From Planctomycetota bacterium (lineage in GTDB: Bacteria; Planctomycetota; Phycisphaerae; Phycisphaerales; UBA1924), in contig JAEYVB010000132.1 in the NCBI GenBank assembly GCA_023429345.1, forward strand, positions 1 to 5,226: 5,226 bases of DNA. Reading direction: 5' to 3'. The notes beneath the pieces were generated by a model. The model saw nothing but the letters and a program-made list of their open reading frames with translations. It was not told the DNA's origin and ran no database searches. Of the stretch, positions 1-4,776 are shown piece by piece. The position numbers were made by a program, and so were the translations under genes. Position 1 is the stretch's first letter. Each line of letters opens with the position of its first letter.

Positions 1-1
1 G

Positions 2-1501
2 GCCTACGCCTTCGGCCCCCGGCACGCCCTCGCCCAGTACGCCGCCACCGGCTGCCTGAACTCCACGTTCTACGCCTCCGCCGAGGTGCAGCTCGAAACC
101 ATCCTCGACCTCTGCGCAAAGGTCGAGCCCGAGTTCCTCGCCCGAGCCGCCATCTACTGCCGCACGCGCGGCCACATGAAGGATGTCCCGGCCCTGCTCT
201 GCGCCGTCCTCGCCGCGCGCTCGCCCGGCCTCCTCGCCGAGGTCTTCGACCGCGTCATCGATAACCCGAAGATGCTCCGCAACTTCGTCCAGATCGTCCG
301 CTCCGGCGTCACCGGTCGCAAGAGCCTCGGCTCCCTCCCCAAGCGGCTCGTCCAGCAGTGGCTCGAGCGCCGCTCCGACGACGCCATCTTCCGCGCCTCG
401 GTCGGCAACGCCCCCAGCCTCGCCGACATCATCCGCATGGTCCACCCGCGCCCCGCGACGCCCTCGCGTGCCGCGCTCTACGCCTACCTCATCGGCCGCG
501 ACCACGACCGCGCCGCGCTCCCCGAGCTCGTCCGCTACTACGGCTCCTTCAAGGCCGGCCACGTCCAGCTCCGCGATGCACCGATCCCGGATGTGCCCAT
601 GAACATGCTCACCAGCCTCCCCCTCAAGCCGCGCCACTGGGCGCAGATCGCGCGCAACGGAACCTGGCAGATGCTCCGCATGAACCTCAACACCCTCGCC
701 CGCCAGCGCGCCTTCGAGATCCCCGGCACCGCCGAAGCCGTCGCGCAGAAGCTCGCCGACCCCGCCGAGGTCGCCCGCGCCCGCATCTTCCCCTACCAGC
801 TCATGACCGCCTACACCACCATCACCGACGCGGTCCCCCAGCGCTGCCGCGAGGCCCTCCAGGATGCCATGGAGCACGCCATCCAGAGCGTCCCCACCGT
901 CCCCGGCGCTGTCTGGGTCTTCCCCGACGTCTCCGGGTCCATGCAGTCCCCCATCACCGGCCACCGCAAGGGCTCCACGACCGCCGTGCGCTGCCTCGAT
1001 ATCGCCGCCCTGGTCGCCGCGGCCATCCTCCGCAAGAACCCCCGCGCCGGCATCATCCCCTTCTCCGACGGCGTCCTCAACGTCTCCCTCAACCCCCGCG
1101 ACTCCGTCATGACCAACGCCCAGCTCCTCGCCTCGCTCCCCTCCGGCGGCACCAACTGCTCCGCCCCGCTCGCCTACCTCAACGCCCAGAAGGCACAGGG
1201 TGACCTCGTGATCTACATCTCCGACAACGAGTCCTGGATCGACTCGAGCTGCTACGGCCGCTTCGGCGGCGGCGCAACGCAGACGCTCCGCGAGTGGTCC
1301 GCCTTCAAGCACCGCTGCCCCCGGGCAAGGATGGTCTGCCTCGACATCCAGCCCTACGGCTCCACACAGGCCCCCGACCGCGAGGACATCCTCAACATCG
1401 GCGGCTTCGCCGACTCGGTCTTCGAAGTCATCGCCCAGTTCGCCCGCGGAACACTCACGCCCGAGCACTGGGTCGGCGTGATCGAGGAGATCCAGTTGTA
1501 A
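2..1501 (+). CDS. rsr: Ro60/Rsr-type TROVE-vWA RNA-binding protein, 5' end outside window
   Basis: Ro60 family proteins form a ring of helical repeats (TROVE domain) that binds misfolded RNA and Y RNAs, closed by a von Willebrand A domain. The frame is open from base 2 to the TAA at 1499-1501, giving 499 visible residues. The family is usually about 500-540 aa, so probably only a few dozen N-terminal residues lie outside. The GTG/ATG codons inside are not the start, because TROVE-like sequence (AYAFGPRHAL, then STFYASAEVQL) continues to the window edge. Residues about 1-300 are the helical TROVE part; about 300-499 are vWA. The metal-ion (MIDAS) residues look complete: DVSGSM at 309-314, the Thr in GGTNCS at 384, and Asp 408 in ISDNES. 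The first Y-like RNA starts 8 bases after the stop and rtcB follows, the classic Ro60 RNA-repair context. Family assignment is strong; the exact RNA client is unknown. Confidence 0.95.
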   Translation, partial: AYAFGPRHALAQYAATGCLNSTFYASAEVQLETILDLCAKVEPEFLARAAIYCRTRGHMKDVPALLCAVLAARSPGLLAEVFDRVIDNPKMLRNFVQIVRSGVTGRKSLGSLPKRLVQQWLERRSDDAIFRASVGNAPSLADIIRMVHPRPATPSRAALYAYLIGRDHDRAALPELVRYYGSFKAGHVQLRDAPIPDVPMNMLTSLPLKPRHWAQIARNGTWQMLRMNLNTLARQRAFEIPGTAEAVAQKLADPAEVARARIFPYQLMTAYTTITDAVPQRCREALQDAMEHAIQSVPTVPGAVWVFPDVSGSMQSPITGHRKGSTTAVRCLDIAALVAAAILRKNPRAGIIPFSDGVLNVSLNPRDSVMTNAQLLASLPSGGTNCSAPLAYLNAQKAQGDLVIYISDNESWIDSSCYGRFGGGATQTLREWSAFKHRCPRARMVCLDIQPYGSTQAPDREDILNIGGFADSVFEVIAQFARGTLTPEHWVGVIEEIQL

Positions 1502-1508
1502 GCACCGT

Positions 1509-1587
1509 TCAGGGGCCGCGCCGGATGCCGTCGGGACTACATCCCAAATGTGCCCGTCTCGACAACCCTCGCCGCCGCGGCCCCTGA
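1509..1587 (+). ncRNA. Y RNA-like RNA 'A', minimal form without tRNA-like domain
   Basis: Folded by hand. The outer helix is 12 bp (1509-1520 with 1576-1587), then a C-C mismatch (1521/1575) and 3 bp (1522-1524 with 1572-1574). An internal loop follows, with ATGCC (1525-1529) facing AACCCTCG (1564-1571). The inner helix is 8 bp, GTCGGGAC (1530-1537) with GTCTCGAC (1556-1563). The cap is an 18-base loop that can form a 4-bp ACAT/ATGT hairpin. The internal loop and inner helix match those of the three downstream RNAs, with compensating changes. No T arm, D arm or acceptor stem is present, so this is about 79 nt of Ro-binding-type stem alone. It begins 8 bases after the rsr stop and is followed by TTT, so it could also serve as the 3'-end or terminator structure of the rsr mRNA. 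Identification as Y RNA is inference from the shared core and context. Confidence 0.7.
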
Positions 1588-1623
1588 TTTCCAGTTCCTC
1601 ACACGCTCTCAAGGAGTCTTCGA
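1588..1623 (+). other. Linker between Y-like RNAs A and B
   Basis: These 36 bases contain CCTCACACGCTCTC and an AAGGAG, and show no strong pairing. A similar string (CTCTCACGCTCG) occurs in the linker between C and D (1931-1970), which is A/C-rich and also unpaired. The B-C linker is only 8 bases. No convincing -35/-10 pair is seen in any linker. The four RNAs therefore look like one transcript, probably rsr through rtcB, that would have to be cut into separate RNAs. The AAGGAG here is followed by no sensible reading frame. Confidence 0.4.
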
Positions 1624-1751
1624 GCCCACCCCCGGGCGAATGCGGGTCGGGAGTACATTGGTAAGGCGAAAGCCGTGCGGGTTCGAATCCCGCCCCGCGA
1701 AGCGATTCGCGGGTCACTTTCGGCCAATCGGTTGTCGCCCGGGGAATGGGC
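1624..1751 (+). ncRNA. Y RNA-like RNA 'B' with T arm and closed acceptor stem, no evident D arm
   Basis: The outer helix is 5 bp (1624-1628 with 1747-1751) plus 10 bp (1630-1639 with 1735-1744). The internal loop has ATGCGG (1640-1645) facing CAATCGGTTG (1725-1734). The inner helix is 8 bp, GTCGGGAG (1646-1653) with CTTTCGGC (1717-1724), using G-U pairs. The tRNA-like part is a T arm (stem GCGGG/CCCGC, loop TTCGAAT, 1677-1693), then CCCGCGA (1694-1700), a 6-base loop, and TCGCGGG (1707-1713), a perfect 7-bp acceptor-like stem. A small GGC-GAAA-GCC hairpin (1665-1674) sits before the T arm, like a variable arm. Only TCA (1714-1716) separates the acceptor strand from the inner helix, so there is no room for a D arm. 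It lies 8 bases upstream of RNA C. This is a YrlA-like RNA with a reduced tRNA mimic; ends are set by pairing, not by transcript data. Confidence 0.75.
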
Positions 1752-1759
1752 ATGCACAC

Positions 1760-1930
1760 GAGTGCCGCGCGGTCCGCGGCGAATGCCAGACGGGACTACA
1801 GGTTGCAATCCTCCAGGTCGCGGGTTCGAATCCCGCCGGCTCCGCTTCCAAGCCTCCGGGGCCGTAGCTCAGCGGATAGAGCGGGTAATCGTCTCGTCAA
1901 CCTCTCGTCGCCGCGGACCCCCCGGCACTC
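1760..1930 (+). ncRNA. YrlA-type Y RNA 'C', full circularly permuted tRNA-like domain
   Basis: The outer helix is 7 bp (1760-1766 with 1924-1930), a 4x4 internal loop, then 12 perfect bp (1771-1782 with 1908-1919). The core internal loop has ATGCCA (1783-1788) facing AACCTCTCG (1899-1907). The inner helix is 8 bp, GACGGGAC (1789-1796) with GTCTCGTC (1891-1898). The tRNA-like part, in permuted order, is a T arm with loop TTCGAAT (1820-1836), 3' acceptor strand CGGCTCC (1837-1843), a 14-base loop, 5' acceptor strand GGGGCCG (1858-1864; all 7 positions pair, one G-U), TA, and a D arm GCTC/GAGC with the GG pair in its loop (1867-1882). The Ro-binding stem takes the place of the anticodon stem, which is how known bacterial YrlA RNAs are built. 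A conventional tRNA gene search would see a T arm followed by an orphan 5' half. Function by analogy: bind Ro60 and present a tRNA-like face to another protein. Confidence 0.85.
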
Positions 1931-1970
1931 TCTCACGCTCGCACCACGCACCCACCACCAACAAGCAGGA

Positions 1971-2116
1971 GCGCTCGGCCGGCGGCGGATGCCGGAGGGA
2001 CTACAAGTAATCTGAGAGTTGCGGGTTCGAGTCCCGCCCGGCCCAGTGCCGGTAGCTCAATCGGATAGAGCATCGGAAAGACGTCTCTCCACCCCTCGCC
2101 GCCGCCGGCCCAGCGC
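1971..2116 (+). ncRNA. YrlA-type Y RNA 'D', tRNA-like domain with short acceptor hairpin
   Basis: The outer helix is 5 bp (1971-1975 with 2112-2116), a C-C mismatch, then 12 perfect bp (1977-1988 with 2099-2110). The core internal loop has ATGCC (1989-1993) facing ACCCCTCG (2091-2098). The inner helix is 8 bp, GGAGGGAC (1994-2001) with GTCTCTCC (2083-2090). The tRNA-like part is a T arm with loop TTCGAGT (2021-2037), then an acceptor-like hairpin CCGGC (2038-2042), loop CCAGT, GCCGG (2048-2052), then TA and a D arm GCTC/GAGC with loop AATCGGATA (2055-2071). Extending the acceptor to seven pairs would need one T-C mismatch and leave almost no loop, so five pairs with a five-base loop is more likely. 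The RNA ends 32 bases before the rtcB start codon, so it either lies in the rtcB leader or is cut from it. It is a YrlA-type RNA by structure; ends are approximate. Confidence 0.85.
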
Positions 2117-2136
2117 CCCCGAGAGTACAACCACGC

Positions 2137-2140
2137 AGGA
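2137..2140 (+). promoter_or_regulatory. Shine-Dalgarno site of rtcB
   Basis: AGGA lies 8 bases before the ATG at 2149. It supports that start over internal ATGs, and lies 20 bases after the 3' end of RNA D, so that helix does not cover it. Confidence 0.6.
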
Positions 2141-2148
2141 CTTCAACC

Positions 2149-3639
2149 ATGAACAACACCTCCATCATCGAAACCGGCGAAGCCACCGGCATCCTCCCCG
2201 TCGCCGGGGGCGCCCAGAAGCCCATCACCGTCATCGGCACCGCCGCCATCCGCGCCACCTTCGACGACCTCTGCATCCGCCAGGCCCTCAACTCCCGCAT
2301 GGCCCCCGGCGTCTCCGAGCTCATCCTCAACCCCGACGCCCACTGCGGCTACGGCGCCCCCGTCGGCTCCGTTCTCGTCTCGCCCACCCACATCTACCCC
2401 GGCCCCGTCGGCGTCGACATCAAGTGCTCCATGAGCCTCCTCCAGCTCGACCTCCCCGCCGCCGCCGTCGACGACAAGCGCACCCGCCGCGCCCTTATCG
2501 ACGCCATCACCGCCCGCACGCCCACCGGCGCCGGCCGCGGCCAGCGCTCCGCCCCCAAGTCCCGCAAGGTCTCCCTCGCCGACGGCCGCCGCGCCCTCAT
2601 CCACGGCGCATCCCCAGACGTCTGCCAGGCACTCGGCATCCCGCCCGAGTGGGCCGCGCGCTGCGAGGACGCCTTCCACCGCGGCCACGACGGCACCTCC
2701 GACGCCCTCGCCGCCCGCCTTGACCGCCTCGAGTTCGCCGGCGCCCTCCCCCGCCTCGAGAACCAGATCTCCCAGCTCGGCTCCTACGGCGGCGGCAACC
2801 ACTTCGGCGAGTGCGAGATCGTCCAGATCGACGAGTCCGCCCGCGCCCGCGCCGCCGCCGAAACCTTCGGCCTGCGCGATGCTCACGTCGCCTTCCTCTC
2901 CCACTGCGGCTCCCGCGGCATCGGCCACGCCCTCGCCGCAGGCCAGTTCAAGTCCCTCCAGCAGAAGTTTGCCGCCTGGGACATCCCGCTCCCGGGCCAG
3001 GACGGCCAGCTCGTCTACGCCCCCCTCGGCTCCCCCGAGGCAAACGCCTACCTCGACGACATGTCCCTCGGGGCCAACTTCGCCACCGTCAACCACCTCC
3101 TCATCAACGCCCTCGTCCTCGAGGCCTTCCAGGAAGTCATCCCCGGCGCCCGCGGCTCGCTGGTTTACTTCATCAGCCACAACATCGCCCGCAAGGAGAT
3201 CGTGAACAACCAGCCCCAGTGGGTCCACCGCAAGGGCGCTACGCGCGCCTTCCCCGCGCACCACCACGCCCTCCAGGACACGCCCTTCTACGAGACCGGC
3301 CACCCCATCCTCCTCCCCGGAAACCCCGAGGCCGGTTCCGCCGTCATGGTCGCCGACCCCGGCGCATCGCTCTCCTGCTACAGCGTTAACCACGGCGCCG
3401 GCCGCCAGATGGGCCGCAAGGAAGCCGCCCGCCGCCTCGACCAGACCTCCATCGACCAGTCCCTCCTGGCCGCCGACATCCTCACCAACTGCCGCCAGTA
3501 CCCCATCGACGAGGCCCCCGGCGCCTACAAGGACTTCGACGAAGTCCTCCGTTCCGTCAAGTCCGCCGGCCTCGCCTCCGAGGTCGCCCGCCTCAAGGCC
3601 CGCTTTGTGATCAAGGACGCCTCCGCCGCCGACGACTGA
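2149..3639 (+). CDS. rtcB: RtcB family RNA-splicing ligase
   Basis: RtcB joins RNA 2',3'-cyclic phosphate or 3'-phosphate ends to 5'-OH ends, using GTP and Mn2+ through a covalent His-GMP. It repairs RNAs, especially tRNAs, cut by ribonucleases. The 496 aa protein is full length (E. coli about 408, archaeal about 480). Visible family motifs, in order: NPDAHCGYG (61-69, with D63 and H65), VGVDIKCSMS (87-96; metal ligands D90, C93), GGGNHFGE (214-221; N217, H218), SHCGSRGIGH (251-260; H252), SHNIARKE (343-350; H344), and NHGAGR (414-419), where H415 corresponds to the guanylylated histidine. YKDFDEVL (460-467) is the usual C-terminal motif. All catalytic residues appear intact. The CGYGAPVGS and KCSMS variants differ from E. 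coli RtcB and suggest a distinct subfamily. The start is supported by AGGA at 2137. It lies directly after the Y-like RNA array and the Ro60 gene; no rtcA or rtcR is visible. A long open frame antisense to it is a GC-composition shadow. Confidence 0.97.
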   Translation: MNNTSIIETGEATGILPVAGGAQKPITVIGTAAIRATFDDLCIRQALNSRMAPGVSELILNPDAHCGYGAPVGSVLVSPTHIYPGPVGVDIKCSMSLLQLDLPAAAVDDKRTRRALIDAITARTPTGAGRGQRSAPKSRKVSLADGRRALIHGASPDVCQALGIPPEWAARCEDAFHRGHDGTSDALAARLDRLEFAGALPRLENQISQLGSYGGGNHFGECEIVQIDESARARAAAETFGLRDAHVAFLSHCGSRGIGHALAAGQFKSLQQKFAAWDIPLPGQDGQLVYAPLGSPEANAYLDDMSLGANFATVNHLLINALVLEAFQEVIPGARGSLVYFISHNIARKEIVNNQPQWVHRKGATRAFPAHHHALQDTPFYETGHPILLPGNPEAGSAVMVADPGASLSCYSVNHGAGRQMGRKEAARRLDQTSIDQSLLAADILTNCRQYPIDEAPGAYKDFDEVLRSVKSAGLASEVARLKARFVIKDASAADD

Positions 3640-3656
3640 ATTCGCGCTGCGCACGC

Positions 3657-3684
3657 TTGACTTTGCGCGCAAGCGATGTAGGTT
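3657..3684 (+). promoter_or_regulatory. Possible sigma70-type promoter for the 262-aa gene
   Basis: TTGACT (3657-3662) matches five of six bases of the -35 consensus. TAGGTT (3679-3684) is a weak -10 match at 16 bases spacing. The spacer contains the palindrome TTGCGCGCAA (3663-3672), and the inverted repeat CGCTTG/CAAGCG overlaps the -35 box, which could be an operator. The same inverted repeat could instead be a weak hairpin at the end of the rtcB transcript, although no T-run follows. If used, the promoter would give a leader of roughly 200 bases before 3901. Confidence 0.3.
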
Positions 3685-3704
3685 TACTCCTCACGAGGTC
3701 CACC

Positions 3705-3734
3705 ATGCAACGCACCAGACGCAACTCTCGCTGA
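3705..3734 (+). CDS. Possible 9-residue Arg-rich leader ORF
   Basis: ATG at 3705 is preceded at good spacing by GAGG (3695-3698) and encodes MQRTRRNSR before a TGA at 3732-3734; four of nine residues are Arg. It is followed by two small hairpins (3740-3753 and 3758-3771). This layout resembles a leader peptide, but an ORF this short occurs often by chance and no terminator with a T-run follows. Confidence 0.15.
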   Translation: MQRTRRNSR

Positions 3735-3888
3735 AACTGCCCCGCATCAGGGGTGTAGCCGCGTTCGCGGCCGCGCCCGTGGGGCCCGCGTTCCAAACCC
3801 GTCAACAGAGTTCCGTGCGCGGTCACCCCGCGTTCACTCCGAGTCAACGAGCGCGAATCCGCGCCGCGTACGACGCCGCGCGCTCGCC

Positions 3889-3892
3889 AAGG
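3889..3892 (+). promoter_or_regulatory. Shine-Dalgarno site of the 262-aa gene
   Basis: AAGG lies 8 bases upstream of the ATG at 3901 and supports that codon as the start. Confidence 0.4.
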
Positions 3893-3900
3893 TATCTCAT

Positions 3901-4689
3901 ATGGATGGCAGCAACATAATCCGTCAGTTCGAGCGCATGGGCGCACGCGCGTCGATCGTCACCATCGACCGCCCGACGCCCTCCCTGCGCCTCGATATCG
4001 CCCGCGACCGGCGCGGGCAGCTCTTCACGCTCCGTGTCGGAAAGGACACCGACCTCCGGGTCGCCGATGTCCGCCGCGACATGCGGCACCTTCTCCTCGT
4101 CGGCGTCTCGCCCGACGGCGGGAAGGACAAGTTCCTCTGCGGGCACGACGAACGCGAATGGTTCGTCGCCGGAATCCCCGGCGATCGCGGCGTTTCCAAC
4201 GTCGAGACCGCCATGGAAGCCCTCAAGCCGCCCCTCGTCCGCTCCGAGCAGGAGCGGCGCGGGGTCCGCCACGACCGCCGCGCCTCCCGCCGCACCGCGG
4301 CCTACGTGCGGCAGGGCGAGTGGTTCTTCCTCCCGCGCCCGGACCTCGTTCCCGACCGCTTCCTGGTCTTCCGGAACGAGCCCCTCCGGCGCACGGGCGG
4401 CAAGCCCCACATCGCCGAGTTCGCCTACCGCTCCGGCGGCGAACTCGTCTACGTGTCCCGCACGCGCCCGGACGGGCTGACGGAAAGCGAGCGCAAGGCG
4501 CTCATCCGCAGCAACAAGGCCGCGGCGCAGGAACGCTGGACCACCATGCGGCGCAACGCGCAGGTCTACGTCAAGGGGCGCATCGCGCACCCCGACCACG
4601 AGACCGTCGTGCTGCCCTGCTGGCACCTGGTCCAGATGAACACCGAGAACAAGGCGCCGGCCATGCGGCACATCGCCTTCCTCGACTGA
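3901..4689 (+). CDS. Uncharacterised 262-aa protein with C-terminal His/Trp motifs
   Basis: I do not recognise a named family. The protein is basic, soluble, with no signal peptide or membrane segment. Likely beta-rich stretches alternate with Arg-rich ones. Motif-like segments are REWFVAGIP (85-93), VSNVETAMEALKP (98-110), an Arg-rich stretch (119-131), YVRQGEWFFLP (135-145), NEPLRRTGGKPHIAE (159-173), YVSRTRPDGLTESE (184-197), and a C-terminal block YVKGRIAHPDHET (223-235) followed by LPCWHLVQMN (238-247). The grouped H170, H230, H233, W241 and H242 look conserved in style and could form a metal or catalytic site, but this is inference. The pattern resembles hypothetical proteins I associate loosely with planctomycete genomes, without a known role. 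The start at 3901 has an AAGG 8 bases upstream; the stop is TGA 4687-4689. Same strand as rtcB but 261 bases away with its own possible promoter, so co-function is unproven. Confidence 0.85.
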   Translation: MDGSNIIRQFERMGARASIVTIDRPTPSLRLDIARDRRGQLFTLRVGKDTDLRVADVRRDMRHLLLVGVSPDGGKDKFLCGHDEREWFVAGIPGDRGVSNVETAMEALKPPLVRSEQERRGVRHDRRASRRTAAYVRQGEWFFLPRPDLVPDRFLVFRNEPLRRTGGKPHIAEFAYRSGGELVYVSRTRPDGLTESERKALIRSNKAAAQERWTTMRRNAQVYVKGRIAHPDHETVVLPCWHLVQMNTENKAPAMRHIAFLD

Positions 4690-4694
4690 AGCAC

Positions 4695-4724
4695 GCGCCG
4701 GCGGCGGGAGACCCCCGCCGGCGC
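4695..4724 (+). terminator. Strong hairpin after the 262-aa gene, no T-run
   Basis: There are ten perfect GC-rich pairs (4695-4704 with 4715-4724), a bulged C (4705), three more pairs (4706-4708 with 4712-4714) and an AGA loop. It starts 5 bases after the stop codon. It is followed by ATTACC rather than a T-run, so it is either a terminator of the type used in high-GC genomes or a 3'-end stabiliser. Confidence 0.65.
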
Positions 4725-4749
4725 ATTACCGCCCCCGGACCGGACCCTG

Positions 4750-4755
4750 TACATT
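4750..4755 (+). promoter_or_regulatory. Weak -10-like element before the methyltransferase gene
   Basis: TACATT (4750-4755) matches four of six -10 bases, with a poor -35 (TTACCG, 4726-4731) 18 bases upstream, right after the hairpin. It would place transcription start very near the ATG at 4777, giving a short leader, which suits the lack of a visible Shine-Dalgarno site there. Confidence 0.2.
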
Positions 4756-4776
4756 CACCCCGTCCCGAGCCCCGTC

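Larger units (their letters stand above)
3640..3900 (+). other. Intergenic region between rtcB and the 262-aa gene
   Basis: These 261 bases hold no convincing protein gene. Visible elements: an inverted repeat CGCTTG (3654-3659) / CAAGCG (3670-3675); a possible promoter (3657-3684); a 9-codon ORF (3705-3734); and two small hairpins, CCCC/GGGG (3740-3743 with 3750-3753) and GCCGC-GTTC-GCGGC (3758-3771). The string GTCAAC occurs at about 3799 and 3842. The Y RNA core seen upstream of rtcB does not recur here on either strand. Confidence 0.5.

Noticed and set aside
86..1501. A complete Ro60 gene starting at the GTG at 86
   Set aside because: TROVE-like sequence continues in frame upstream to base 2, there is no Shine-Dalgarno site at 86, and the product would be shorter than the family.
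1550..2015. Several overlapping short open frames across the rsr-rtcB gap on both strands
   Set aside because: They have no Shine-Dalgarno sites or recognisable products, and run through bases constrained by RNA pairing.
1677..2071. Ordinary tRNA genes (T arms at 1677, 1820, 2021; D arms at 1867, 2055), perhaps split by introns
   Set aside because: Pairing a 5' half with the next 3' half downstream (GGGGCCG at 1858 with CCGGCCC at 2038) leaves two mismatches in the acceptor stem and no anticodon arm, whereas each 5' half pairs well with the 3' half just upstream of it. The permuted reading is better.
1509..2116. CRISPR array or simple direct repeats
   Set aside because: The repeated pieces are short, unevenly spaced (about 80-210 bases apart) and explained by shared RNA structure; there are no uniform repeats or spacers and no cas genes.
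2143..3672. A 509-codon open frame on the minus strand, opposite rtcB
   Set aside because: Its Gly/Ala/Val/Glu-rich product is the mirror of C-ending codons on the other strand, and the + strand encodes an intact RtcB with all family motifs.
3751..3805. A degenerate tRNA or fifth Y-like RNA (GGGTGTAGC followed by a GC-rich hairpin)
   Set aside because: There is no anticodon stem, no proper T loop and no matching acceptor strand, and the ATGCC/GGGAC core is absent.
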